A DNA stretch of 64,000 nucleotides, taken from NCBI RefSeq assembly GCF_009649785.1, contig NZ_WJOK01000002.1, positions 1 to 64,000 of the forward strand, written 5' to 3'. Below the pieces are notes generated by a model. The model was not told where the DNA came from. It was given only the letters and a program-made list of their open reading frames with translations, and did not search any database. Shown piece by piece: positions 45,301-53,943 of the stretch; within the stretch, counting starts at the first letter, position 1, and each line of letters begins with the position of its first letter. Origin of the DNA: Agrobacterium tumefaciens (GTDB taxonomy: Bacteria; Pseudomonadota; Alphaproteobacteria; Rhizobiales; Rhizobiaceae). The position numbers and the translations under genes were made by a program.

Positions 45301-47842
45301 GCTGATCCGCACCGCACCTGACAGCATTGCGCTCGACGCTGTGCAAAAGGCGAGTGAGATCACCAAGACCCTCGCTTCGGGTGCGATGAGCCATGGCGCG
45401 CTGGTCGCAGCCGCCCATGAGGCGGTGGCGCATGGCACCAATATGGTTGGCGGCATGTCGAATTCGGGGGAGGGCGGCGAGCATATTTCCCGTTACGGCA
45501 CCATCCGCGCCTCGCGCATCAAGCAGTTCGCCTCTGGCCGTTTTGGTGTATGGGCGGGTTATCTTGCCGACCCGATGCTGGAGGAAATAGAGATCAAGAT
45601 CGGCCAAGGTGCAAAGCCCGGCGAGGGCGGGCAATTGCCGTCTCCCAAGGTAACGGTGGAAATAGCCGCGGCCCGTGGCGGCACCCCAGGCGTCGAGCTG
45701 GTTTCGCCGCCGCCGCACCATGATACCTATTCGATCGAGGATCTGGCCCAGCTAATCCACGACGCCAAGGCGGCGCGCGTGCGCGTCATCGTCAAGCTCG
45801 TCTCGTCGGAAGGCATCGGCACGATTGCAGTCGGTGTTGCGAAAGCGGGTGCGGATGTCATCAATGTTGCCGGCAATACCGGTGGCACGGGTGCGGCCGC
45901 TGTCACCAGCCTCAAATATACCGGCCGCGCGGCGGAAATCGGCATCGCCGAGGTGCATCACGCGCTTTGTGCCACAGGCCTTCGTGCCAAGGTGCTGCTA
46001 CGCTGCTCCGGCGCGCACCAGACGGCGAGCGACGTGGTGAAATCGGCCCTTCTCGGCGGCGACAGTTTCGAGTTCGGCACCACGGCGCTGATGATGCTGA
46101 AATGCGTCATGGCGAAGAACTGCAACATCAAGTGCCCCGCCGGCCTCACCACCAATCAGGAAGCCTTCAACGGCGATCCACGCGCGCTGGCGCAATATCT
46201 CATGAACATCGCCCATGAAACCCGCGAGATCTTGGCCGCACTCGGGCTGCGCTCGCTGCACGAAGCTCGGGGCCGTTCCGATCTTCTTCACCTCCTCGAT
46301 CATCCGGCGAGTGTCGGCCAGCTTGACCTGCGGGCGATGCTTTCGGTGGTGGAGGAAGTGAAGATCGACAGCCCGGTCTATATGGAAAAGGACTTCGCGC
46401 TGGACGATGCCTTCATTGAACTCGTGCGCTCGGCTCTGATCGACAGCAAACGGGAAAATATCGAGCTTGGCGGCAACCGCTTCCTCAACAATTGCAACAA
46501 GAGTGTTGGCGGCCAGCTCGCCGTCGATATCGAGCGCATGCTGAACCACGAACTTTCCGACGAAGAGGCGGATGCGCTTCCGGCTGTGAAGCGGGATAGC
46601 CGTGGTCGCCGTTTTCTGGAGGCGGGTTCGGTGCGCATCGACACATCAGGTTCAGCAGGGCAGTCCTTCGGCGCTTTCTGCAATGACGGCATGGTCATGG
46701 TCCATACCGGTACCTGCAATGATGGCGTCGGCAAAAGCGCCTGCGGCGGCACCATTGTAGTGCGCTCCCCCGGTGGCGGTTCGCAAGATGCTGATGGCAA
46801 TGTGCTGGTCGGCAATTTTGCATTGTTCGGCGCCACCGGCGGTCGCACTTTCGTGGAAGGGCAGGCGGGCGACCGTTTCGCGGTGCGCAATTCGGGTGCG
46901 ACAGCCGTTGTCGAAGGTGTGGGCGACTTCGCCTGCGAATATATGACCAATGGCGCTGTGCTTAACCTCGGCAGTTTCGGCAAGGGTTTCGGCAACGGCA
47001 TGAGCGGCGGCTTCGTCTATCAATATGACCCTTACGGCGATCTGCCGAAGAAGGTGAGCCATGATTCCATCCTGCTCGGCTCCATCACCGGCGAGGACGA
47101 ACAGGCATCTATCCACAATCAGGCCGTTCACCAGCTTTTGACCTGGCATGTCGACGAAACAGGGTCGGCCAAGGCCGCATGGATTCTGGAAAACTGGGAA
47201 AGCGAACAGCACAATTTCGTCTACGGCATGCCGCGCGCCCTGCTGCTTTATCAGGACAGCGACGAAATTCTGAAAGCCAAGCCCCGCAAGGAGCTGCTGG
47301 AGGAACTGGCGTCCGCGCTTGCCGCCCATCAGGTGCGGAAGTTCAAGCTGGCCTATCGCGACCGCAAGGCCGTGTTGAACGGAACCGTGCCTGGTTATGG
47401 TGAGACGGATACGGAAGACATGTATGCGCTCATCAACAACTACACGGTTTTGAGCATGGCGCAGGCCATTGCTCTCCAACGGTTGCCGATGGCATCCGGT
47501 CCTTCCGATCCCGCCATCGAAAAAGCCGTGCGCAATCTCGTCCTCACGGAGGACTATGCGCTGATGCAGCGGCTGCTGAAATATGCGCGCGAGGCGCTTT
47601 CCGATCATGATGACGAGCAGCTTGCGGTGATGATCGCCGCCAAGCGGCTCGACGATTACAAGCAGGCGCTCGCGCGCCGCAACATCTGGTCGGTGGATAG
47701 TCCCGGCACCTATGGCTGGATCATTCAGCAGGACCGCAAAAACATCGAGAAGATCGGTCGTCTGCCGGGCTTTGAGGAGCTTTTCGCGGCGCGTGCCATT
47801 CCCGACCTTGCCACCGCATCCAGCCAGAACAGGGCAGCATGA
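42338..47842 (+). CDS. Enlarged glutamate synthase large-subunit-like protein
   Basis: The 1834-residue protein contains all glutamate synthase modules. A class II glutaminase domain has Cys20 (SSCGVGFI) and oxyanion segment MAHNGELNTD. A central domain (about 440-760) and an FMN/2-oxoglutarate barrel (about 1010-1330, SGAMSHGAL, SNSGEGGE, KIGQGAKPGEGGQLP, GGTGAAAVTSLK) follow, then a GXGXG helix (about 1390-1580). The barrel is preceded by an insertion of about 80-100 residues (around 905-990), and a tail of about 190 residues is added after 1640. Iron-sulfur cysteines are at 1256, 1262 and 1266, with one residue less than the usual C-x5-C-x4-C spacing. The start is TTG 42338 with GGAG six bases upstream. 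No gltD is present; the partner overlaps by four bases. It likely transfers glutamine amide nitrogen to a 2-oxo acid. Confidence 0.85.
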   Translation: MSVTEQKFGLYDAAFEKSSCGVGFITRKDGVQTHDVLKRGHEALCAVPHRGGMSAEGVGDGAGVSLDLSLSFFRKLTGNDSLQAGRFGVGNFFLPQNPAFHDQAIGIIGSALEEQGFSILLVRNVPVNDAAIRAAAISYQLPIRQWVFSAPAECATLAEFDWRIHKALLAIEALAYTAPELAGFYPLSLSARTQVLKGRLNSHEVMPYFCDLTDPRHEVHTMYFHTRFSTNTDPHPSMAQPFRLMAHNGELNTDKKNRLSEAAVALAKNASIIRPKGQSDSCRLDQTLQARVMEDGLDLVTAVVSMMPPAWENDDTLSPGVKAMLEYFSLYEEKNDGPAALIFGDGTVIGARLDRLGLRPLRTVETDDYLCVMSEAGQIAFPAESVIRRGRIEAGGMLYYDHAERRAFSTVEALELLAARRDYPSLLSEARVMLADLPEVPAEKQGSPLRYNGDLERHQRYVAYSHNQESFKFLMDPMLASGAEKISAMGYGNAINALSDQEGGVAKYFSQRFAQVTNPPLDSIREADGMTLRVALGAKPNSGAKAARQIVVRSPILTHLDMLRIREQSETPVRRFEMLYTPIFDAASANEAALRQAIDGLCGEVVAFAAGEGGIAVVTDRHVSAGRAALPMIMVVSAINQRLIEEGLRLRVSLIVESGQFSSSHHIAAGLGFGASAVYPLGVQFRAEEKFGADADKAFKRFAKAAEKSLMKTMGKVGLCTAESYIGGEFFEPNFLDTNDPVLKRYFPNVKTPVGGVTFAVIAQAVSDWHRKALSVKGENDIPLLGLFKERAEGAGHSYGTTAVRGFVDMTEEKIGFDKGTDNEEALRLLPLNRLEDAFGLNDAAYYHNSFDRLTPEAIDAFEVTPGYRAFARMMAEERARRPAALRDVLELPADVTFAGSAEEFRREMGRFSRRGNNSFMVRGLLCESAGEGAFRLELTGPHGHELARLAALGQSLLDRFGEDIAGHWLEGGALLVQAKGEAFTYLSLIRTAPDSIALDAVQKASEITKTLASGAMSHGALVAAAHEAVAHGTNMVGGMSNSGEGGEHISRYGTIRASRIKQFASGRFGVWAGYLADPMLEEIEIKIGQGAKPGEGGQLPSPKVTVEIAAARGGTPGVELVSPPPHHDTYSIEDLAQLIHDAKAARVRVIVKLVSSEGIGTIAVGVAKAGADVINVAGNTGGTGAAAVTSLKYTGRAAEIGIAEVHHALCATGLRAKVLLRCSGAHQTASDVVKSALLGGDSFEFGTTALMMLKCVMAKNCNIKCPAGLTTNQEAFNGDPRALAQYLMNIAHETREILAALGLRSLHEARGRSDLLHLLDHPASVGQLDLRAMLSVVEEVKIDSPVYMEKDFALDDAFIELVRSALIDSKRENIELGGNRFLNNCNKSVGGQLAVDIERMLNHELSDEEADALPAVKRDSRGRRFLEAGSVRIDTSGSAGQSFGAFCNDGMVMVHTGTCNDGVGKSACGGTIVVRSPGGGSQDADGNVLVGNFALFGATGGRTFVEGQAGDRFAVRNSGATAVVEGVGDFACEYMTNGAVLNLGSFGKGFGNGMSGGFVYQYDPYGDLPKKVSHDSILLGSITGEDEQASIHNQAVHQLLTWHVDETGSAKAAWILENWESEQHNFVYGMPRALLLYQDSDEILKAKPRKELLEELASALAAHQVRKFKLAYRDRKAVLNGTVPGYGETDTEDMYALINNYTVLSMAQAIALQRLPMASGPSDPAIEKAVRNLVLTEDYALMQRLLKYAREALSDHDDEQLAVMIAAKRLDDYKQALARRNIWSVDSPGTYGWIIQQDRKNIEKIGRLPGFEELFAARAIPDLATASSQNRAA

Positions 47843-49605
47843 TGAAGATACCTTACATTCCTCAAGATGCCCCTTTCAATGGCGACCAGCGCGCCTGGCT
47901 ATCCGGCTTCCTGGCCGGGCTTCATTCCCGCGCAGCAATGGGTATGGACACATCGGTTGCCGCTGCCGCTCCCAAGGCGGCGGCCAGCGTGCTGAACATT
48001 CTCTTCGGCACCCAGACCGGCAATGCCGAGGCGCTGGCGATGGATATAGCCGACGCCGCCCGTGCCCAGGGCATGCAGCCTGTGGTGACGGCCTTGGATG
48101 ATGTTTCCATGGATAGTCTGGGCGCCATGAAGCGCGTCATTGTCGTCACCTCCACCTACGGCGAAGGTGAAATGCCTGACAATGCCCAGCTTTTCTGGGA
48201 GGCCCTTTCCAAGGAGGCCGCACCCCGGCTGGATGAGATGAACTTTGCCGTGCTTGCGCTTGGCGACACCGGTTACGATGGCTTCTGCCAGGCGGGCAAG
48301 CTCATCGATACCCGCTTCGAGCAGCTTGGCGGCAAACGCATGAAGACGCGTATCGATTGCGATATCGATTTCGAAGATGTCGCCGCCAACTGGATTGGCG
48401 AGACCCTGCCACTCGCGCTCGCCATCGATGGTGGCAATAAGGCGGCGGTTGTGCCGGCGATCGCCGAGGCGCCCGCGCGGGCAAAACAGGGCTGGAGCCG
48501 CAAGAACCCCTATGCTGCGCAGGTGAGCGTCAATCGCCTTCTTTCCGGGCCTGCTTCGTCCAAGGAAATTCGCCACTACGAATTTGATCTCGGCGAAAGT
48601 GGTCTCGACTATGAGGCGGGGGATGCTCTGGGCGTCGTTCCCCTAAACGACCCGAAACTGGTGGGCGCGCTGCTCGAACGCTTCGGAGTGAGCGCGGATG
48701 GTGAAGTCGCCGGACTCGACCGTCCGGTCGGCGATGCGCTTCTCAATATGTTCGAGATATCGACACCGTCGCGTGAGTTGGTCGCGGAGATCGGCAAGCG
48801 CGCAGGTCACGATGAACTCAGCCACATCCTTGCGAATGGAGACAGGGAACAGCTTGCCGCCTTTCTCTGGAGCAAGGATATTCTCGACCTGCTTAGTCTC
48901 GGTGAAAAACCCGTATTCGACCTTGCTGAATTCGTGACGTTCCTGAAGCCGTTACAGCACCGCGCCTATTCGATCTCTTCCAGCCCTCTGGCCGCGCACA
49001 ACAGCGTGCATCTGACAGTCGCCAGCGTGCGTTATCGCGCCGAAGGTCGCGAGCGTGGCGGCGTGTGCTCCACCTATCTCGCGGACCGGGTAGAAGCGGG
49101 GCAGAGTGCCGGGATTTTCGTCTCTCCGAACAAGGCGTTTCGCGTGCCTCAGGACAATGACGCACCTGTTATCATGGTGGGACCCGGCACGGGTATTGCG
49201 CCATTCCGGGCTTTTTTGCAGGAACGGCAGGCGCGGGGCGCAAAGGGCCGGAACTGGCTGTTTTTCGGCGATCAGCACCGGCAGTCGGATTTCGTCTACG
49301 AAGACGAACTTGGAAAGATGAGTCGCGATGGCGTGCTGACCCGTCTCGATCTCGCTTTCTCGAGGGATCAGGCCGAAAAGATCTATGTTCAGACCCGTAT
49401 GCGCCAAAACGGCAAGGCACTCTATCAATGGCTCGAAGAGGGCGGCCATTTCTATGTTTGCGGCGACGCGACCCGCATGGCGAAGGATGTTGACGATGCC
49501 CTGCACCAGATCGTTATTGACGAGGCGGGCATCTCTGCGGAAGCGGCAAGCGACTATGTAAACCGGCTGAAGCGTGAAAAACGTTATCTGCGCGATGTTT
49601 ATTAG
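47839..49605 (+). CDS. CysJ-like diflavin reductase (sulfite reductase flavoprotein type)
   Basis: This 588-residue NADPH reductase has an N-terminal helix like CysJ (DQRAWLSGFLAGL) and a flavodoxin domain for FMN (about 50-190; FGTQTGNAEALA, TSTYGEGEMPDNA, ALGDTGYDGFC). The FAD domain has HRAYSISSSPLA and GGVCSTYLADR, and the NADPH domain has VGPGTGIAPFRAFLQER, GDQHRQSDFVYEDEL and CGDATRMAKDV. The end, YVNRLKREKRYLRDVY, is CysJ-like. Electrons would run NADPH to FAD to FMN to an acceptor. Its ATG overlaps the gltB-like stop (ATGA), and no CysI haemoprotein gene is adjacent, so the GltB-like protein is the natural acceptor. A sulfite reductase role with a distant cysI is the alternative. Confidence 0.87.
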   Translation: MMKIPYIPQDAPFNGDQRAWLSGFLAGLHSRAAMGMDTSVAAAAPKAAASVLNILFGTQTGNAEALAMDIADAARAQGMQPVVTALDDVSMDSLGAMKRVIVVTSTYGEGEMPDNAQLFWEALSKEAAPRLDEMNFAVLALGDTGYDGFCQAGKLIDTRFEQLGGKRMKTRIDCDIDFEDVAANWIGETLPLALAIDGGNKAAVVPAIAEAPARAKQGWSRKNPYAAQVSVNRLLSGPASSKEIRHYEFDLGESGLDYEAGDALGVVPLNDPKLVGALLERFGVSADGEVAGLDRPVGDALLNMFEISTPSRELVAEIGKRAGHDELSHILANGDREQLAAFLWSKDILDLLSLGEKPVFDLAEFVTFLKPLQHRAYSISSSPLAAHNSVHLTVASVRYRAEGRERGGVCSTYLADRVEAGQSAGIFVSPNKAFRVPQDNDAPVIMVGPGTGIAPFRAFLQERQARGAKGRNWLFFGDQHRQSDFVYEDELGKMSRDGVLTRLDLAFSRDQAEKIYVQTRMRQNGKALYQWLEEGGHFYVCGDATRMAKDVDDALHQIVIDEAGISAEAASDYVNRLKREKRYLRDVY

Positions 49606-49624
49606 AGCAAAGCGCTGAGGCGAA

Positions 49625-50218
49625 TCAGCAATTGGAGCAGGTTATCTCAGCGTCGCGCTGTTTGAAGAAATAATCGCGTGCGATCGTGATCGATCTTACG
49701 CCGGACGAAGAAATATCTGGCATGAACATCAACAACTCATGCGGCACGGAAAGCTCGACGTGGATGAGGAAACTGTCCGCTACAAGCAAACGTGTGGGAA
49801 CGGAGACTGGCGATCCCACCACATAGGGCCTCGCGTTTTTCTCGTTCCAGGACCAGGCGATAGTCGCCTGTTTCTGCTTGTCGATCTTGATGCCGCTGAT
49901 CTTCAGCTGCAGACCCTTGGTGCTGTAAGGCGCAAAGACGGCAGCCGTTACGTCCTGCATGCTTGTCAGATAAGCCTTGTCGACGGAATTTGTTTTGGAG
50001 ATCAGGTCGTTGATCGTTGCGGAGGCGCTGCTTGCCCGCTTGTAGGTGTTATAGCCGATGGTGAGTTCGAAGGACGTCAGATAAAGCGCAAGCAATATCG
50101 GGAAGACGATTGCAAATTCTACCGCACCCACGCCACGGCGATCCCTTGCGAAGCGTGCAACGAGCGCGATGAAACGAAGTCGGCCGTTCGTGATGGTGGA
50201 AACAAGACCTGCCATCAT
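49625..50218 (-). CDS. TadE/TadG-like pilus assembly or secreted pseudopilin-like protein (1)
   Basis: The 197-residue protein begins with a basic segment and the TadE signature DRRGVGAVEFAIVFPILLALYLTSFELTIGY, a processed hydrophobic N-terminal helix with the conserved Glu. The remaining 140 residues form a probable periplasmic or extracellular domain ending in two cysteines (TCSNC). ATG 50218 overlaps the stop of the upstream TadE gene (ATGA). Only these two Tad-type genes occur here; no CpaF ATPase, TadBC or prepilin peptidase is nearby. Confidence 0.8.
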   Translation of the reverse strand: MMAGLVSTITNGRLRFIALVARFARDRRGVGAVEFAIVFPILLALYLTSFELTIGYNTYKRASSASATINDLISKTNSVDKAYLTSMQDVTAAVFAPYSTKGLQLKISGIKIDKQKQATIAWSWNEKNARPYVVGSPVSVPTRLLVADSFLIHVELSVPHELLMFMPDISSSGVRSITIARDYFFKQRDAEITCSNC

Positions 50219-50811
50219 GAGCCCCCACTCGTGGTGTATTTCTCATTCATGAAAGCGTCGGTCGCGACAATGAGGAAATGCGACGGCATCGACCCGTCGG
50301 CTGGGCGTATTTTGGTAAGATATGGTCGGATGATATCTGCGACTACACGCCAGCGATAATAGACGCGCAGCATATTGATCGTGTCCGGCCCACCCGGCTT
50401 GAAGCCGAATTGCGCCGTGTCGAGATCGTAATATTCGCCGTTAGCTTTCAAGGGTATCGTAGTTGGAATATCCTTGAAGGCGGGGAAGGAGCGAAGGTCT
50501 ATATAAAGCTTCTGTTCTTTTTTGAACTCATCAGCCGAGCAGGTGATAATCACCGAAACTTCGCTGCAGAAACTCTTGCGAAAATCCTCTTTGGAAATCG
50601 AACTGCTGATCTGCCCGGTGCGCAGACGCCTCGCCATTGTGTCGGTAGCATTGACGACCACTTGCTCCGCCATCAAGGCGATGAAAGTTTCGATGATCGC
50701 AAAGACGACCAGGAAATAGGGAAGCGCCAGGATCGCGAATTCGATGGCTGCTGTCCCGTCACGCGAGAGCCCGAATTTTTCCAGCAATGGCTTCAATTTG
50801 GCCAGTCGCAT
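50215..50811 (-). CDS. TadE/TadG-like protein (2)
   Basis: This 198-residue paralogue of the neighbouring gene has LSRDGTAAIEFAILALPYFLVVFAIIETFIAL, again the TadE N-terminal helix with glutamate after Ala-Ala/Val. The remaining domain has two cysteines (FCSEVSVIITC) and probably lies outside the inner membrane. It is the first gene of a two-gene unit on the minus strand. The pair probably feeds a Tad/Flp pilus assembled from genes elsewhere; that is inference. Confidence 0.8.
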   Translation of the reverse strand: MRLAKLKPLLEKFGLSRDGTAAIEFAILALPYFLVVFAIIETFIALMAEQVVVNATDTMARRLRTGQISSSISKEDFRKSFCSEVSVIITCSADEFKKEQKLYIDLRSFPAFKDIPTTIPLKANGEYYDLDTAQFGFKPGGPDTINMLRVYYRWRVVADIIRPYLTKIRPADGSMPSHFLIVATDAFMNEKYTTSGGS

Positions 50812-50951
50812 ATGTCGGTGTCGATCTTTAGAATATGCGGCAAGCGCAACCGTTGAATTTGTTGCGGACCATAACCAGCCGGTGTTTAAATTCAGTTACC
50901 CCAACGAGTTATACTTTATCAGTTCGCAAAAATGGCACAGGCTATAAACGC

Positions 50952-50980
50952 AAAAAGCCCGGCATATCGCCGGGCTTTTA
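50952..50980 (-). terminator. Terminator of the fabABI operon
   Basis: AAAAGCCCGGC and GCCGGGCTTTT form a strong stem 20 bases after the fabI stop, with a U-rich tail (TTTTTGCG) on the minus strand. Confidence 0.85.
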
Positions 50981-51000
50981 CTTACTGGAAAAACGATAGC

Positions 51001-51807
51001 TTATTCCGCATCCGCTTTTGAGAGAACCTCAAGGGTGGGTGTGGAGGTGATATTGTAGCCGCAATCCACATAGTGGCACTCGCCGGTAACGCCGCGCGAC
51101 ATGTTGGACAGCAGATAAAGTGCCGATCCGCCGATATCGTCGATATCCGCTGTCCGCCGCAGCGGTGCGTTTTTCTGGTTCCACGCATAAATTGCGCGCG
51201 CATCGGAAATGCCGGCGCCCGCCAGTGTGCGGACCGGTCCGGCCGAGATGGCGTTGACGCGAATATCGCGCGGGCCATAGTCGGCAGCGAGATAACGCAC
51301 GGACGCTTCGAGAGCTGCCTTGGCAACGCCCATGACGTTGTAGTTGGGGATGACCCGCTGCGAACCGTTATAGGTCAGCGTCAGCATGGATCCGCCATTC
51401 GTCATCAGTTCGGCGGCACGCTTGGCGATTTCCGTGAACGAGAAACAGGAGATGACCATAGTGCGGCTGAAATTCTCGCGGGTCGTATCCGCGTAAAGAC
51501 CCTTCAGCTCGTTCTTGTCGGAAAAGCCGATCGCGTGCACGACGAAATCCAGCGTACCCCATTTTTCTCGGATTGCCGCAAAAAGCGCGTCAACCGAGGC
51601 GATATCCTCGACATCGCAAGGCACGATAAAGTCGGATCCGAGCTCGGCGGCGAGCGGCTTTACCCGCTTGCCGAGCGCCTCACCCTGATAGGTGAAGGCG
51701 AGCTCTGCGCCCTGCGCCGCAAGAGCCTTGGAGATACCCCAGGCGATAGAGTGATTGTTTGCGACGCCCATGATGAGGCCGCGTTTACCCTGCATGATGC
51801 CGTTCAT
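51001..51807 (-). CDS. fabI: Enoyl-[acyl-carrier-protein] reductase (NADH)
   Basis: This enzyme carries out the last reduction of each fatty acid elongation cycle and is the target of triclosan-type inhibitors. The 268-residue SDR protein has the FabI-type nucleotide loop GVANNHSIAWGI, FVVHAIGFSDKNEL and the active-site Tyr-x6-Lys (NYNVMGVAKAALEASVRYLA), then NAISAGPVRTLAG. It is third in the fabA-fabB-fabI operon, five bases after fabB. Rhizobia often carry another FabI copy elsewhere. Confidence 0.95.
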   Translation of the reverse strand: MNGIMQGKRGLIMGVANNHSIAWGISKALAAQGAELAFTYQGEALGKRVKPLAAELGSDFIVPCDVEDIASVDALFAAIREKWGTLDFVVHAIGFSDKNELKGLYADTTRENFSRTMVISCFSFTEIAKRAAELMTNGGSMLTLTYNGSQRVIPNYNVMGVAKAALEASVRYLAADYGPRDIRVNAISAGPVRTLAGAGISDARAIYAWNQKNAPLRRTADIDDIGGSALYLLSNMSRGVTGECHYVDCGYNITSTPTLEVLSKADAE

Positions 51808-51812
51808 GGCAA

Positions 51813-53036
51813 TTATCCGTTATGACGCTGGAAGACCAGCGTGGCGTTGGTGCCGCCGAAGCCGAAGGAATTGGAAAGGATCGTGTCGATCTTGGCATTG
51901 TCGATGCGGCTGCGAACAATCGGGACGCCCGCAAATTCCGGATCGAGTTCGGAAATATGCGCGCTCTCGCCGATGAAGCGTTCCTGCATCATCAACAGGC
52001 CGTAGATCGATTCCTGAACGCCTGCAGCGCCCAGCGAGTGGCCGGTGAGGGACTTGGTCGACTGGATATGCGGGATCTTGTCGCCGAAGACTTCCCGGAT
52101 CGCGCCGATTTCCTTGCTGTCGCCAACCGGCGTCGAGGTGCCGTGGGTGTTGATGTAGTCGATATCGCCCTTGACGGTGGAAAGGGCCTGACGCATGCAG
52201 CGGATCGCGCCCTCGCCGGAAGGAGCCACCATGTCGTAACCATCCGAGGTTGCGCCATAACCGACGATCTCGGCGTAAATCTTGGCGCCGCGCGCCTTTG
52301 CATGTTCCAGCTCTTCAAGAACCAGTACGCCAGCACCGCCGGCGATCACGAAACCGTCGCGGTTGACGTCATAGGCGCGGGAAGCGAGGTTTGGCGTCTC
52401 ATTATATTTGGACGACATCGCGCCCATGGCGTCGAAGAGGTTGGACATGGACCAATCGAGGTCTTCATGGCCGCCAGCAAACATCACGTCCTGCTTGCCC
52501 CACTGGATCATCTCGGCGGCGTTGCCGATGCAATGCGCCGATGTGGAGCAGGCCGAAGAGATCGAATAGTTGACGCCGTGGATCTTGAACCAGGTCGCAA
52601 GTGTGGCCGATGCGGTCGAGGACATGGCCTTCGGCACGGCAAACGGGCCAATACGCTTCGGGCTGTTGTTCTTCAGCGTGATATCGGCGGCTTCGACGAT
52701 GGTGCGGGTGGAAGGACCGCCCGAACCCATGATGATGCCGGTGCGCTCGTTGCCGCTGATGTCGCTTTCCTCGAGGCCGGAATCGGCAATCGCCTGCTTC
52801 ATGGCAACGTGGTTCCATGCGCCGCCCTGCGAAAGGAATCGCATGGCGCGACGGTCGACCAGCTCGGTCGGATCGAGAGACGGCTTGCCCCATACCTGGC
52901 ACTTGAAACCGTGTTCAGCAAAATCCGGTGAAAATGAAATGCCGGATTTGGCGTCGCGCAGTGATGCGGTGACTTCGGCGGCATCACCACCGATGGAAGA
53001 AACAATGCCGAGGCCGGTGACAACAACTCGTCTCAT
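51813..53036 (-). CDS. fabB: 3-oxoacyl-[acyl-carrier-protein] synthase I
   Basis: This condensing enzyme elongates unsaturated acyl chains after FabA. The 407-residue thiolase-fold protein has the nucleophile Cys in [15 protein letters not shown], the His residues in [11 protein letters not shown] and [11 protein letters not shown], and the closing [12 protein letters not shown]. Its pairing with fabA supports FabB rather than FabF. It lies 75 bp downstream of fabA. Confidence 0.95.
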   Translation of the reverse strand: MRRVVVTGLGIVSSIGGDAAEVTASLRDAKSGISFSPDFAEHGFKCQVWGKPSLDPTELVDRRAMRFLSQGGAWNHVAMKQAIADSGLEESDISGNERTGIIMGSGGPSTRTIVEAADITLKNNSPKRIGPFAVPKAMSSTASATLATWFKIHGVNYSISSACSTSAHCIGNAAEMIQWGKQDVMFAGGHEDLDWSMSNLFDAMGAMSSKYNETPNLASRAYDVNRDGFVIAGGAGVLVLEELEHAKARGAKIYAEIVGYGATSDGYDMVAPSGEGAIRCMRQALSTVKGDIDYINTHGTSTPVGDSKEIGAIREVFGDKIPHIQSTKSLTGHSLGAAGVQESIYGLLMMQERFIGESAHISELDPEFAGVPIVRSRIDNAKIDTILSNSFGFGGTNATLVFQRHNG

Positions 53037-53111
53037 GAAATGGACCTTTTCTTAAGATTTCGGCTGGACGACCGAAGCCGCCCGGCGTTTGCCAGGACTA
53101 TTCCGTCCGCT

Positions 53112-53627
53112 TCAGGCGGTCTTTTCCTTCGACAGCCCCACACGAAGGTCCGTCGCTTGATAAATGGTTTCGCCGTCTGCCTTCAGCCATCCGTCTGCGG
53201 TACCCAGGACGAGACGTCCGCGCATCACACGCTTGAAGTCTATGCCGTACTGGAGGAGCTTCGTCTCCGGGCGAACCATGCCCTTAAACTTGACTTCGCC
53301 GGTGGAGAGCGCCATGCCGCGGCCTTCTTCGCCCAGCCAGCCGAGGAAGAAGCCGGTCAGCTGCCACATGCCGTCAAGGCCGAGGCAACCCGGCATGATA
53401 GGGTTGCCCTGGAAATGGCAGGGGAAATACCAGTCGTCTGGGCTGACATCGTATTCAGCGCGGATGAAACCCTTGTCGAACGCGCCGCCGGTTTCGGAAA
53501 TTTCGGTGATGCGGTGAACCATGAGCATGGGAGGCAACGGAAGCTGGGCATTTCCCGGACCGAACAATTCGCCGCGTCCGCAGGAAAGGATCTCCTCGTA
53601 ATTGTAACTTGATTGCCTCGTTGCCAT
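53112..53627 (-). CDS. fabA: 3-hydroxydecanoyl-[acyl-carrier-protein] dehydratase/isomerase
   Basis: This enzyme introduces the cis double bond of unsaturated fatty acids by dehydrating and isomerising the C10 intermediate. The 171-residue hot-dog protein has the catalytic His and Asp in [22 protein letters not shown] and the start [22 protein letters not shown]. It is the first gene of the operon with fabB and fabI. It is divergent from irr across about 316 bp. Confidence 0.96.
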   Translation of the reverse strand: MATRQSSYNYEEILSCGRGELFGPGNAQLPLPPMLMVHRITEISETGGAFDKGFIRAEYDVSPDDWYFPCHFQGNPIMPGCLGLDGMWQLTGFFLGWLGEEGRGMALSTGEVKFKGMVRPETKLLQYGIDFKRVMRGRLVLGTADGWLKADGETIYQATDLRVGLSKEKTA

Positions 53628-53943
53628 ACCGCTTTCACTTCCTCAATCACTGGTGTTTATCGACTTCACTAGAGCAAGTTAGGTTCAAAATGAAGCGCTG
53701 CAAGGGCAGAGGCCATTATGCCCCCATTCTTTGTCTTCGAACCTTCTTTAGAGAAGTCATTACCTCAATATGCCGTCCGCATACAGGAACCATCCGGCAG
53801 GAACCAGAGGAAATTTGCAAGAATGGCCGGTTTGCAGCCATTTGCGACACTCGGCGACGCTGAAACTATTGAAAGCATTCACCGCAAAAGATATATGCTA
53901 TTGCAATTGATGGGTTTCACCCCTGTGTTTGGAATGGGATTGC
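53628..53943. promoter_or_regulatory. Divergent region between fabA and irr
   Basis: This 316-bp region must contain the fabA and irr promoters. A short palindrome CTTCTTTAGAGAAG lies near 53743-53756. I could not find the Irr box (TTTAGAA-N3-TTCTAAA type) or a clear RirA box. A short plus-strand open frame here has no ribosome-binding site and looks non-coding. Confidence 0.35.

Noticed and set aside
47839-49605. Plain assimilatory CysJ
   Set aside because: The protein is CysJ-like, but no cysI is adjacent and its start overlaps the GltB-like gene. I kept the name generic instead of calling it cysJ.
53628-53943. Irr or RirA box between fabA and irr, and a small plus-strand gene
   Set aside because: No match to the boxes I know. 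The short open frame lacks a ribosome-binding site and any recognisable protein features.
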